A stretch of 64,000 bases of DNA, from assembly GCF_000374025.1 (NCBI RefSeq), contig NZ_KB893176.1, positions 1 through 64,000 on the forward strand, in the 5' to 3' direction. The translations under genes and the position numbers were made by a program. Shown here piece by piece: positions 33,477-43,118 of the stretch. The DNA is from Spirosoma panaciterrae DSM 21099. Its GTDB lineage: Bacteria > Bacteroidota > Bacteroidia > Cytophagales > Spirosomataceae. The notes below the pieces were generated by a model. That model had not been told where the DNA came from, ran no database searches, and worked only from the letters and a program-made list of their open reading frames with translations. The first letter of the stretch is position 1, and each line of letters begins with the position of its first letter.

Positions 33477-36400
33477 TTAAAAACCAATGTTGATGCCGAA
33501 CAGAATACTTTTTGCCGTTGGGTAGTCGTACCGCTCGTTACCAGGGGTAAGCGGGCTATCGGTCCGGCTCACATCGGGGTTAAAGCCAATGAACTTCGTG
33601 AACAGGAAGGGATTGTTGGCCGTTACCGACAGGCGTACCGAACTGAGCTTCGCCTTTTTCGCGATCAGTTCAGGGAGTGTATAGCCCAACACGATGTTGT
33701 TGATCCGAAGGTAGGAGCCATCGTCGAGCCAGCGCTGGCTGTAGGTACCTCTGAAGTTGCCGGTAGGCACATCGTTGGGCCGTACCGAATACCCGTCGCC
33801 GGGGTCCGATTCCGACTTCCAGTAGTTGTTCATGAAGGCATACTGCCGGAACCGGGCCCGGTCGTTGGCCAGTTGTTCCCGCGATAAGGCCAACACACTA
33901 TTGCCCTGTACCCCCTGCAAACTGACGCTCAGGCTCAGGTTTTTATACGAGAAGCTGTTGGTCATGCCGTAGTAAAAATCGGGGTAAGGTGAGCCCATGA
34001 TGGTTTTATCGAAGCTATTGATGATCCCATCTGGCACGCCATTGGGTCCACTGACATCCACAAACCGGACATCACCCACCCGCGACGCATCACGTCCACC
34101 GGGGTTCCAGATTGGCCCTTTGTCCAGCTCGGCTTTGGTCTTGAAAATCCCATCGGTCAGCCAGCCATAAAACATCCCGATCGGCTGCCCAATCATGGTA
34201 ATATTTCCGCCCTGGCTCGCAATGATCGGGTCGCCGGAGGGTCCCAGGCGCGTCACTTTGTTCTTGTACATCGAGAAATTCAGGGCCGTCTGCCATTTGA
34301 AAGCGCCCTGCGTATTCACCGTGTTCAGGGTAATTTCCCAACCCGTGTTCTGCACTTCGCCAATGTTCTGGAGCGCGGTATTGAAGCCCGTAATGTCGGG
34401 GATGTTTACGTTCAGGAGCAGGTCGGTGTTTTTCGACCGGAAGTGATCCAGGGTCAGCGCCAGCCGATTATTGAGGAAACTAACGTCGACACCCACGTTG
34501 ATCTGCTGCTGGGTTTCCCAGGTCAGGTTTGGGTTCGCCAAGCGACCGGGTGAGTAGCCACCTACGCCCGTTCCGCCCAGCACGTACTTTTCGTAATTGA
34601 TCGTAGCCAGGTGATCGTAGTTACCGATGTTGTTGTTCCCGGTTTTGCCGTAGCTGGTCCGCAGTTTCAATTCGTTGATGGCTCGAATATCCTTCATGAA
34701 AGCCTCGTCCGAAATCCGCCAGGCCAGCGCTACCGATGGGAAAACACCATACTTGTTTTGTGACCCAAAGCGCGAGGAGCCATCCGTCCGCAACGAAGCT
34801 GTTGCGTAGTACTTGCTGTTATAGTTATAATTGATCCGGCCTAAATACGACAGCAAAGACCATTCCGCTACGTTCGACGAACCACCCGTCAGGATACCAC
34901 TCACGGCACTCAGCGTAGGCACCAGGTTGTTGGGATAGCGGTTGCTGGTCAGCGTGTTGGATTCGAACGTTTCCTTTTGGGTCGTATAACCTAACAGACC
35001 CGTAAAGTTATGCTTGCCAACGCTCTTGGTATAATTCACGGTGGTTTCTGTAATCCAGTTGAGCCGCTGCGATGCATTGTCGGTACCACTGGCCAGCTCG
35101 TTCAGGAAAGCCGCCATCTGGGGTTTGAAGTAGCTCCCTTTGATGCTCATCAGGTTGATACCCAGCATCACATTCACCTTCAGGTTCGGCAGGATGGCGT
35201 ATTCCATGAAGGTATTCCCCAGAAAGCCAATGCCTTTTTGCCGGGCCTTTATCTCATTGGCCAGCGCCAGTGGATTCTTGCTGGTCACCACTGCATCCAG
35301 TCCGTTGCCAAATGGATAATAGCTGCCATCCGGGTTGTATAACGACTGATAGGTTGGAATAACCAGCGCGTTATAGAGCGGATTGTTGGTAATATCCGAG
35401 TACGTCGCGACATCTTCAGCACCTACACCACCTACATTGAACTTATCGGTGTAGGATGGGTTCAGATTCACTTTCAACGTAAGCCGGGGGGCCAGTTTCG
35501 CATCGATATTGGCCCGAACCGAATACCGTTTGAAGTTGGTATTCAGAATGATCCCATCCTGATTGAAGTACTCACCACTAACGGCGTAGCGGATATTCTC
35601 GCTGCCGCCCGAAGCCGTTAGCTGATACTGCTGCTGAGGCCCTGTACGCAGAATAGCATCGAGTGGGTCTTCGTTCGTCGTGATCTTGCCCGACAGTACA
35701 TCCAGAATGGTTTGCGGAACGGGCGCCTTCCACTTGAGCGGATCGCCTGATACATCGTTGCCTTCGTCCAGATTTCGGTTCCGAACGCCGTCGTAGTAGT
35801 GCTGCGCTTCTTCCAGACCCGATTGTAGTTTGGGCCGTTTGGCTATTTTCTGAAACCCGAATTGGTAACTGAAATTGATAGCCGCTTTGCCCGTCTTACC
35901 GCGCTTGGTATTGATAATCACAACCCCATTGGCACCCCGCGATCCGTAAATGGCCGTGGCCGATGCATCTTTCAACACGTCGATGGTTTCCACATCATTC
36001 GGGTTCAACGTCTGGATGCTGGAAATTGGGAAACCATCGACCACATAAAGTGGCCCGGCCCCCGCCGAAATACTACCGATACCCCGAATTCGAATTTGAG
36101 GTGCCGCACCCGGTTCGCCCGAAACAGGTTTTACCTGCACCCCGGCAATTTTCCCCATCAGGGCCTGGTCCACGCGGGGAACGGCCACTTCTTGAATCGA
36201 TTTACTGCCGATTGAGGCCACCGAGCCGGTCAGGTCTTTTTTCTCGATAGATCCATACCCAATGACCACGATTTCGCTCAGGGTTTTGTTGTCAGTTTCC
36301 AGCGTAACATTCAGGCTGGTCCGGTTACCAACCACAACCTCCTGCGAAGCATAGCCGACAAAACTAAAAATCAGCGTAGACGAGGCATTGGGGACGTCGA

Positions 36401-37001
36401 TTTTATACCGCCCGTCAACGTCGGTAGTGGTGCCTTTCTGCGTGCCTTTCAACAAAATACTGACCCCAGGTAAGCCCTCTCCTTTTTCATCAGACACCTT
36501 TCCCTGAACCGATATATCGGCCACGCGCACTTTTTCGGCGGTCACATCGGCCGAAGCGGCCAATAAGGGCAGTTGTGTGGTTGACTCCAACGTCTGGTTT
36601 ATCTCGGTGATCGGGCCAGCAATCGGAAGTCGGGCACTGTTGGATTCACCCTTGCCCGACGATTCCTTCGCCGTAACCACGTAGCTACCGTTTCTGATCT
36701 TCTTATAGCGCAGGCCCAATGGTTTCAGAATCGTGCTCAGATTATCGTCGATTCGGGCGTTCAGGTTGACGGCATCGGCCGCAACGGTCAGCCCGTCTAC
36801 ATTACGGTCCATGTACAGGATGTCGGTAGTATAGTGATCCTGTAAGTTCTTCAATACATCTTTTAATCGCTTTGTTGAGGCTTTGGCATAGACCTCTTTC
36901 AGCTGAAGCTGTTCAGCTCGGGCCAGGGTTTGGGAAAAGCCAGGATGTAGTTCTCCCATCACTACTCCCAGAAGGAGTAGAATACGTACTGATTTTTCCA
37001 T
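33477..37001 (-). CDS. SusC/RagA-family transporter with N-terminal STN domain
   Basis: 1,174 residues. After the signal peptide comes an STN (secretin/TonB N-terminal) domain at about 35-110 (ASTKRLKDVLKNLQDHYTTDILY, SYVVTAKE), a Ser-rich linker, the CarboxypepD_reg-like domain (VSDEKGEGLPGVSILLKGT, YASQEVVVG), the TonB-box region EIVVIGYGSIEKKDLTGSV, the plug (PQIRIRGIGSISAGAGPLYV, LKDASATAIYGSRGANGVVI) and the barrel. The STN domain marks transducers that talk to a FecR-type anti-sigma factor in the inner membrane, but no such gene adjoins this PUL. The nearest pair is at 61393-63069 beside the close paralogue at 57893. It starts its own transcription unit after a 264-bp AT-rich gap. Confidence 0.95.
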   Translation of the reverse strand: MEKSVRILLLLGVVMGELHPGFSQTLARAEQLQLKEVYAKASTKRLKDVLKNLQDHYTTDILYMDRNVDGLTVAADAVNLNARIDDNLSTILKPLGLRYKKIRNGSYVVTAKESSGKGESNSARLPIAGPITEINQTLESTTQLPLLAASADVTAEKVRVADISVQGKVSDEKGEGLPGVSILLKGTQKGTTTDVDGRYKIDVPNASSTLIFSFVGYASQEVVVGNRTSLNVTLETDNKTLSEIVVIGYGSIEKKDLTGSVASIGSKSIQEVAVPRVDQALMGKIAGVQVKPVSGEPGAAPQIRIRGIGSISAGAGPLYVVDGFPISSIQTLNPNDVETIDVLKDASATAIYGSRGANGVVIINTKRGKTGKAAINFSYQFGFQKIAKRPKLQSGLEEAQHYYDGVRNRNLDEGNDVSGDPLKWKAPVPQTILDVLSGKITTNEDPLDAILRTGPQQQYQLTASGGSENIRYAVSGEYFNQDGIILNTNFKRYSVRANIDAKLAPRLTLKVNLNPSYTDKFNVGGVGAEDVATYSDITNNPLYNALVIPTYQSLYNPDGSYYPFGNGLDAVVTSKNPLALANEIKARQKGIGFLGNTFMEYAILPNLKVNVMLGINLMSIKGSYFKPQMAAFLNELASGTDNASQRLNWITETTVNYTKSVGKHNFTGLLGYTTQKETFESNTLTSNRYPNNLVPTLSAVSGILTGGSSNVAEWSLLSYLGRINYNYNSKYYATASLRTDGSSRFGSQNKYGVFPSVALAWRISDEAFMKDIRAINELKLRTSYGKTGNNNIGNYDHLATINYEKYVLGGTGVGGYSPGRLANPNLTWETQQQINVGVDVSFLNNRLALTLDHFRSKNTDLLLNVNIPDITGFNTALQNIGEVQNTGWEITLNTVNTQGAFKWQTALNFSMYKNKVTRLGPSGDPIIASQGGNITMIGQPIGMFYGWLTDGIFKTKAELDKGPIWNPGGRDASRVGDVRFVDVSGPNGVPDGIINSFDKTIMGSPYPDFYYGMTNSFSYKNLSLSVSLQGVQGNSVLALSREQLANDRARFRQYAFMNNYWKSESDPGDGYSVRPNDVPTGNFRGTYSQRWLDDGSYLRINNIVLGYTLPELIAKKAKLSSVRLSVTANNPFLFTKFIGFNPDVSRTDSPLTPGNERYDYPTAKSILFGINIGF

Positions 37002-37265
37002 ATGGTACAGGGTTTATGTAGTTTGTGCTGCTAGGTTATGGTAAGAGGCTTGTACGCTGCGACAAAAAACCAGGATCTGTTTGTGGAATAGCCAGACGAG
37101 CGAAGTCATAGGCCTACTGCCTTCGTCCGTCTTACAGGATAGACGATTCAGCCTATTAAAAACACTTAGTCGTTTTTTAATTATTTTTTTGAAAAATTGA
37201 ATTATACCAGATTTCTTCTGAAAAGTCAGATAGCCTCACAGACCCTGAAGAAAACTGAAAACTGA

Positions 37266-39437
37266 CTATTTTGAGGAGAATTGTGCCTGTTCAGCGATGG
37301 TGATGTCGTGGGCGACGTCGGGGCGGAGCTTTTCCCAGTGGAAGCGGAGTTGATTATTTTCGGCCCAGGTGTGGCCTTTTTGCTCGGTCAGATGCACCAA
37401 AGGCATGTCGTTGTAGAGTGGACGCGTAATGGCTACCACCTCATCCCAATAGCGGAGGGCCGCTTTTAAGTGCTGAATAGCAGCCTGTTTCTGCGCTTCC
37501 TGCCCGGTGGTTCGATAGGTTTGTAAGGCTACCGCTCCTTTCAGTTTTTCGGCAAAATGCAGCCCCAGATTGGCCCAAACCTTCACATCCGCTACTTCAT
37601 ACAAAAGCGACCGATTCGATGTGGTATTGATCGATTTAACCAACTGTAAGGCTTTCTGGCAATCGGTTTCCAGATGTTGGGCCAATATGGGCGGGGTTAC
37701 TTTTTCGGGACCGAATGTTGATCCCGTGTTTTTCACGTTTACATAATCTGCTACCGACACATAGTTTGGATCGAGGGTTGGCTGGGTAATCTGCTGATTG
37801 ACGGAGATATAGGATACGTTTTTGGCTGCATCAAACGCCATCATGCCTTCGCTATAGAGCGAAAAATCCCAGGTAAAATCAAAGTCAGAGGCCAGCCGAA
37901 GCGGGGTCGACGAGGCCAGGGCATACGCGTCCAGCAACGGAGCCGCCGATGGACCATACCGCCGGACAAATTCGGCTTTGAAGAGAGCATCGGGCGTGGT
38001 GGGGTTATAGAGCAAACGTCCCCAGAGCTTGTAAAACAGCCACTGCCGTTCGAAGGCATACGTCCAGTCGACGGTGCCACCGGGAGTAGTAAAGTAATCT
38101 TTAGCCGGAATGTACGTCTCTGAGCCCAGGAAATAGCCGCCCACATAGGCTTGATTATTGGCCGCAATATGCGCCCGTACAAACGAAGGTACGCCCCAGC
38201 GCAGACAGAAAAAATCCTCATTTCGGGCCGTCCAGGTGATTTTGTAAGTCGTGGGCAATGGATTGAAATAGGTATCGTACAACTTCCCGCCATGTACTTT
38301 TATAAGTTTGGGCGTCGAGTGTGCGTGCGACCAGTTGTATTTCAGGTCCGCCCAGATTGGTCCCTCAATAAACGGCAACGCAGCCTCACTTTCGATCGAC
38401 TTGCGGGTCAGTTTTTCGGTATCGACGCTCGTGATGCCCAGCGAACCCGTCGTGCTGGAAAACGGAATCCGGTGAATCAGTTTGGTTTTTCGTCCGGCCA
38501 GCCGCATACCTTCAATGATGGTTGCCTTCATCCAGTCTTCACGCTGCTGGGGCGTCATGCCGCCCATAGCCTCACCGAGCGTCAGGCCAAAACCCGTTAG
38601 TTCAGGGTACTCCTGCAACACCTGCGTAACGCACTCACGCGTGTACCGTTTGCCAATCGCCGACGTATCGCCATCGATAAAATGGTGGTGTTCCAGATTG
38701 TTGAGCTTTGGATTGACGTTGTACGCTTTCGAAAATTCAGGACTTGTAAAAATGTTGAAGGGAATCAGATAAGTATCGATAGCCCGCTCGTTGGCCATCC
38801 GAAAAATAGCGTGAAATAACGCTTGCCATTCGGCCAGTTGCTGATCGTTGAACGGAGTAGCCGCTGGAAAATTCCGTGGCCGGATCATGAACGTATACGG
38901 ATGCAGATTCCAGAGACTCAGGGCGTTGAAGCGATTAGCAGCCATCATATCCAGAAACGCCTTCCAGTACAGGGTATCCCGGCAGGTGTCGTAATGCAAA
39001 TCGAGCGCATAGCTGTGACGGTAGGTGTCCCAGGGCAGGTCAAACTTTATGGCCCGTAACGGCAAATGGGGTTTTTCGCTGCTGGCGGTGATTTTCGCTA
39101 ACGGTGTCCCGTTCTGAATGGCCTCGACCAACGACAGACACCCATAGATCAACCCTCGCGCATCACCACCCGTAATCGCTAGCCGATTTCTCTGACGGTA
39201 TACCCTATACGTTTCCGATCCCAACGCGCTATTGATGGGTTCAAGCCGAATCGTGTAGTCGGTATAGCCAGCCTTACCTTGTTGAACGGTGTATTTTTTT
39301 GCCAGGAGTGCTTTGGTAAGCTGACCCGCTGCATATCGGCTTTGTGCAGACGGTTCAGTCTGTTGAATGAATACCCGTTGAGCTACTGTTGTGAACGAAC
39401 AGGCCAACAAAAGCAGAGGCAGGAGCTTACGAGTCAT
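37266..39437 (-). CDS. Putative glycoside hydrolase, alpha-glucuronidase-like (paralogue A)
   Basis: A 723-residue secreted protein (signal MTRKLLPLLLLACSFTTVAQ). Residues about 25-125 look like the alpha/beta N-domain that precedes the barrel in GH20/GH67-type enzymes (YRQRNRLAITGGDARGLIYG). A TIM-barrel-like region follows: MMAANRFNALSLWNLHPY, MIRPRNFPAATPFND, TYLIPFNIFTSPEF, GFGLTLGEAMGGMTPQQR with a conserved Glu, HRIPFSS, and RNEDFFCLRWGVPSF. A helical C-terminal domain ends the protein. It closely matches paralogue B at 51372 and shares single motifs with those at 48476 and 53540. No named family can be assigned with confidence; substrate and catalytic pair are unproven. It follows the deacetylase by 7 bp and precedes susC. 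Confidence 0.65.
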   Translation of the reverse strand: MTRKLLPLLLLACSFTTVAQRVFIQQTEPSAQSRYAAGQLTKALLAKKYTVQQGKAGYTDYTIRLEPINSALGSETYRVYRQRNRLAITGGDARGLIYGCLSLVEAIQNGTPLAKITASSEKPHLPLRAIKFDLPWDTYRHSYALDLHYDTCRDTLYWKAFLDMMAANRFNALSLWNLHPYTFMIRPRNFPAATPFNDQQLAEWQALFHAIFRMANERAIDTYLIPFNIFTSPEFSKAYNVNPKLNNLEHHHFIDGDTSAIGKRYTRECVTQVLQEYPELTGFGLTLGEAMGGMTPQQREDWMKATIIEGMRLAGRKTKLIHRIPFSSTTGSLGITSVDTEKLTRKSIESEAALPFIEGPIWADLKYNWSHAHSTPKLIKVHGGKLYDTYFNPLPTTYKITWTARNEDFFCLRWGVPSFVRAHIAANNQAYVGGYFLGSETYIPAKDYFTTPGGTVDWTYAFERQWLFYKLWGRLLYNPTTPDALFKAEFVRRYGPSAAPLLDAYALASSTPLRLASDFDFTWDFSLYSEGMMAFDAAKNVSYISVNQQITQPTLDPNYVSVADYVNVKNTGSTFGPEKVTPPILAQHLETDCQKALQLVKSINTTSNRSLLYEVADVKVWANLGLHFAEKLKGAVALQTYRTTGQEAQKQAAIQHLKAALRYWDEVVAITRPLYNDMPLVHLTEQKGHTWAENNQLRFHWEKLRPDVAHDITIAEQAQFSSK

Positions 39438-39444
39438 GACTACA

Positions 39445-40254
39445 TTATTTTTGGCTTACCTGCTTACTTTTTACATACCACGCAACGTCGATAAACGGAG
39501 CCACCCAGATATCGCCCAGATTTTGCTTCAGATACCGTACGAGTTTATTATGTTCTGGCAAGGCCACATTCAACGAATGCCCTCCCCCCACACCATGAAA
39601 CAGAAAAACCAGCAATGACCCGCTGGCCTGTGCCTTTTTGACCAGCTCGATCAACTGCTCGCCCGACTGCCCATTGATGGCATAGGAACCAACATCGGCC
39701 AGGTTGATTTCGGTAATCGGTTTCATTTCGCTGGTCGTTCCCCTGGCGGCTACAAAATCGGCTTCAGCGGTTTTGTAGTAATCCACATCGCCAATCTTGG
39801 TATCGCCACAGGGGTAGGCAAAGGTTCGGGCTTTCTGTCCGTCGAGGGTATTGAGCAGAACGTTGGTCATTTTCATTTCATCCGTCATCCGCTTTACGGT
39901 GTATTTGCTCAGATCATAATTGGGATTGACCCACTCCCGGCCCGGTCGATCGCCCGCACAGGGGTGAAACAGGGTGTGATTGGCCAGTTCATGCCCTTTA
40001 TCGGAAGCGGTTTTCCAGCGGGTCAGGTTGTTGACAAACCCTGGGAAATACCCCGACAGATAGAACGTTCCTTTCAGACCCAGCGAATCCAACACCGGAA
40101 TCACATTATCCAGATGAACCTGTAGGGCATCGTCGTAGGTCAGGACCACGGCACATTGTTTACCATTCCAGCCGCCCTTCTGCTGGGCCTTGGTAGTTGT
40201 GTACACAAACAGGCACAGACAGAGTAACGCTACTTTTTTCATGCGATTTGTCAT
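39445..40254 (-). CDS. Secreted polysaccharide deacetylase (NodB-type)
   Basis: 269 residues; the second Met (40242, MKKVALLCLCLFVYTTTKAQ) gives the cleaner signal peptide. NodB motifs are seen in order: CAVVLTYDDALQVH (motif 1, the Asp pair), GHELANHTLFHPC (motif 2, two His for the metal), then ARTFAYPCGDTK (motif 3, with Cys-Gly in place of the usual R-x-P-Y) and VFLFHGVGGGH (motif 5, catalytic His). Such enzymes remove acetyl groups from N-acetylglucosamine polymers or O-acetyl groups from xylan. Beside a putative glycosidase and susCD, de-acetylation of a plant or microbial glycan is likely. It is first of the operon-like run that continues with paralogue A. Confidence 0.88.
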   Translation of the reverse strand: MTNRMKKVALLCLCLFVYTTTKAQQKGGWNGKQCAVVLTYDDALQVHLDNVIPVLDSLGLKGTFYLSGYFPGFVNNLTRWKTASDKGHELANHTLFHPCAGDRPGREWVNPNYDLSKYTVKRMTDEMKMTNVLLNTLDGQKARTFAYPCGDTKIGDVDYYKTAEADFVAARGTTSEMKPITEINLADVGSYAINGQSGEQLIELVKKAQASGSLLVFLFHGVGGGHSLNVALPEHNKLVRYLKQNLGDIWVAPFIDVAWYVKSKQVSQK

Positions 40255-40511
40255 TGATACTGAAGGGCAACGAACATTCGCTCGCTTATTTCATGAAGTC
40301 TGAAAGGGATAAGATTTACTGAGAGTACAGAAGATAAAGCGTCGTCAATCGAACGTACCATTGGCGAATATCAATCATCACACTTTGATCTCTGTGACTC
40401 TTTTAAAAAAATATCCTACAAAAAATAGACAAATTACATGTTTTTTCATCCTATAATTAGAGCAAATTTTACCGTTCATACCCTAACGATTTATTCGCAC
40501 ATATTGCCCCC

Positions 40512-42137
40512 ATGAAAAATATCGTTTACCTATTCCTTGCCATTATAAGCCACACATTACTAGCACAAAATAATTACATTGCTACTTCTCCGGCTGTTAG
40601 CCAGCCAGGTCTGTTTAATGTAATAATAGGTATCGGTGCGGGAAACGGTAGCTTAAGCGGGCAAAGTAATGCCATCACAGGCTCTTATGCTGGCAACGCA
40701 CTGACTTCAGGCACAGAAAATAGTTTTTTCGGTTCCAACGCAGGCAGAAATACTTCGGCAGGTAATTCTAACCTATTTATAGGTGCAAATACAGGTTATA
40801 CTAATACCACTGGCAGCAATAATATATTTTTGGGCGAAAGTGCAGGTTTTTATAATACAACAGGATACAGCAATACATTCGTGGGTAAAACTGCGGGTAA
40901 CTTTAACACATCAGGAAACAATAATGCTTTTATAGGCGTGAACGCCGGTTTCTGGAATACCTCAGGTATACAAAATTCCTACATGGGTTATCAGGCAGGC
41001 TTCAGTAGCTCTATCGGTTATGGTAATATATCCATAGGGGCGTTAGCTGGTTACTCTAATCAAACTGGACATAATATTGTAGCTATCGGCGATTCAGCAG
41101 GTTTCAGCAATAAAGCATCAGGGAATGTTTTTGTGGGTTCCAAAGTGGGGATGAATAATACCACTGGTGAAGCAAATACGTTTATAGGCTTTCATGCTGG
41201 ATTTCTGAATACCACGGGGTTTTCCAACACCTTCATTGGCTTAAATGCAGGCTATCAAAACAGCATGGGAGCTGACAACACTTTTTTAGGGTTTGGAGCT
41301 GGCTTTCTAAATAGTACGGGTTGGCATAATACACTCCTTGGAGCCGCTGCCGGATCTAATAGTACGACTGGCGCATACAACACATTCATAGGGAGTAGTT
41401 CAGGCTATAACGTTACGACAGGTAGTAACAACAGCTTCATGGGTTATCAGGCAGGTTATAATGTTACCACAGGTAATAACAATATCATTATTGGCCCCAC
41501 ATCTGGCACAACTATCACCAATGGCAATGATAACGTACTGATGGGATATAACAGTCAGGCAGACGATGGCCTACAGAATGCTATTGCTATTGGTGCCAAC
41601 AGTCGCGTTGCCAGTAGTAATTCATTGATCTTAGGCAATCAGGTAAATGTTGGTATCGGCACCTCCGCCCCAGCCACCCGGCTGGAAGTGGTCAGTGAGA
41701 CGGTTGACGCCAGTGGGTTACGGCTAACGAACCTGACCAGCCAAAGCAAACCGGCATTGGCTACCGATCAGTTTTTGACCGTCAATGAAAAAGGAGATGT
41801 GGTCAAAGCTCGCTATCAGCTCCGTATCAATCATGCCAATGAATGGAGTGATAAGGTGTTTAGCCCATCGTACCGCCTACGTCCCTTATCTGTTGTTGCC
41901 GATTATGTTCAGCAACACGGTCATTTACCCAATGTTCCTTCGGCCCAACAAGTAGTTGATAATGGCGTTGACCTGGTTAAAATGAACGCTACCCTGCTGG
42001 AAAAAGTAGAGGAACTGACTCTTTATAGTATTCAGTTGGAGAAAACAAATCAGGAACAGCAACAGGAACTACAGACGCTGAAACAAAAGCAGGCAGCTCT
42101 GGAACAAAAACTGGATCAGCTACTGAAACAGAAGTGA
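40512..42137 (+). CDS. Secreted YadA-head-like repeat protein with C-terminal coiled coil
   Basis: A 541-residue protein with a signal peptide (MKNIVYLFLAIISHTLLAQ). From about residue 70 to 365 it is built of roughly seventeen copies of a 17-residue repeat with consensus NTFIGxxAGYxNTTGxN, similar to the left-handed beta-roll repeats of trimeric autotransporter heads and of tail-fibre-like proteins. After GNQVNVGIGTSAPATRLEVV, the usual lead-in to phage-tail-like endings, there is no S74 peptidase or membrane anchor. A Gln/Leu-rich coiled coil closes the protein (LEKTNQEQQQELQTLKQKQ). It is probably a trimeric surface fibre. The repeat section and the 250 bp upstream are clearly more AT-rich than the neighbouring PUL genes. 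Confidence 0.75.
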   Translation: MKNIVYLFLAIISHTLLAQNNYIATSPAVSQPGLFNVIIGIGAGNGSLSGQSNAITGSYAGNALTSGTENSFFGSNAGRNTSAGNSNLFIGANTGYTNTTGSNNIFLGESAGFYNTTGYSNTFVGKTAGNFNTSGNNNAFIGVNAGFWNTSGIQNSYMGYQAGFSSSIGYGNISIGALAGYSNQTGHNIVAIGDSAGFSNKASGNVFVGSKVGMNNTTGEANTFIGFHAGFLNTTGFSNTFIGLNAGYQNSMGADNTFLGFGAGFLNSTGWHNTLLGAAAGSNSTTGAYNTFIGSSSGYNVTTGSNNSFMGYQAGYNVTTGNNNIIIGPTSGTTITNGNDNVLMGYNSQADDGLQNAIAIGANSRVASSNSLILGNQVNVGIGTSAPATRLEVVSETVDASGLRLTNLTSQSKPALATDQFLTVNEKGDVVKARYQLRINHANEWSDKVFSPSYRLRPLSVVADYVQQHGHLPNVPSAQQVVDNGVDLVKMNATLLEKVEELTLYSIQLEKTNQEQQQELQTLKQKQAALEQKLDQLLKQK

Positions 42138-42157
42138 GTCGACTGGCCTTCCCTACC

Positions 42158-42179
42158 GGGCAAGTTATGACGCTTGCCC
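42158..42179. terminator. Hairpin between convergent genes
   Basis: GGGCAAG (42158-42164) pairs with CTTGCCC (42173-42179). It lies between the stop of the repeat protein and the stop of the minus-strand gene at 42181. No long T-run follows. Confidence 0.5.
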
Positions 42180-42180
42180 T

Positions 42181-42822
42181 TTACCGCTTTTTAGCTGTTT
42201 TCGGTTTTGTTGACGAAGTAGTCGACATCATTTGCAGGGCCGAATAGGTACGCGGAACCAGTCGCCATTCGTGTTTCGACTTTTCATAGACAAACAGATT
42301 CGTTTCGGGCTGTAACACAACTAACTCCCCTTTCTTTTCATTGAGCGATACCAGCTCCACATCGGCGGGGATATTATACATCAGTTGGTAGACCTCCTGC
42401 ATATTCTTGTACATGGATCGGTAAATCTCTGCCATTTTCTTCAGTTCCGGGCCGTCTTTTGAACCCGCTTTTACGCGCCAGCTTGCTTTCCAGACAATCC
42501 CAAGCGATTGATACGCGATTTGATTCGCAGTATATTCTTTTTTTATGGTCTGATAGGGCGCCCGCTCAAAATGCACCGCAAACCCAATCTTGTTGACACT
42601 CGCAAAAATCTGGTTGGCAAACGCCTGCCGGGTCGTTTCGAAAAGCGGAAATACACTGGAATGGAAGCAGTCGGCCAACATCGCCGTATCGTTGGTTTCC
42701 ATGGCCCGAACATAATCGGTCAGGATCTCATCCATAGTCCGATTCGCTGTTTTCCGTTGGGCATGAACAGCCGAAACACCTAATAAACAAGTAACTAAAA
42801 GGGAAAGCAGTAAGGTTTTCAT
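42181..42822 (-). CDS. Secreted hypothetical protein
   Basis: A 213-residue protein with a clear signal peptide (MKTLLLSLLVTCLLGVSAVHAQ). The family is not recognised. The mature part starts with a helical segment (TMDEILTDYVRAMETNDTAML) followed by DCFHSSVFPLFETTRQ, which resembles the opening of NTF2/SnoaL-like folds. A long helix (AEIYRSMYKNMQEVYQLM) and two closing strands (GELVVLQPETNLFVYEKSKHEWRLV) come next. It ends with a Lys-rich tail. It stands alone on the minus strand between two plus-strand genes, so the context gives no function. Confidence 0.6.
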   Translation of the reverse strand: MKTLLLSLLVTCLLGVSAVHAQRKTANRTMDEILTDYVRAMETNDTAMLADCFHSSVFPLFETTRQAFANQIFASVNKIGFAVHFERAPYQTIKKEYTANQIAYQSLGIVWKASWRVKAGSKDGPELKKMAEIYRSMYKNMQEVYQLMYNIPADVELVSLNEKKGELVVLQPETNLFVYEKSKHEWRLVPRTYSALQMMSTTSSTKPKTAKKR

Positions 42823-43118
42823 CGCTCAGATTTTGTTTTAGTGAACGATACAAAGTTGGCCGACAGCCCCGGCGGCAGAAATAGCAGAACCCCTATATTC
42901 GGCTTATAGGAATACCTACATTTCAGGGTATAGATGAATACCTGTATGCCAACATGGTCAGACTAACGACCTAACCCAGTCCACAAGCCGTCAACGATCC
43001 TACCAGGACCATAGGATAAGTAAACACAGGCTATTGTACGGCAAAAAATACAACCTATCGGCCCGAAATGCGTTGTATAAAGACACCTTGTCGCATGAAA
43101 CCTTAATTCAGTAAAGCC

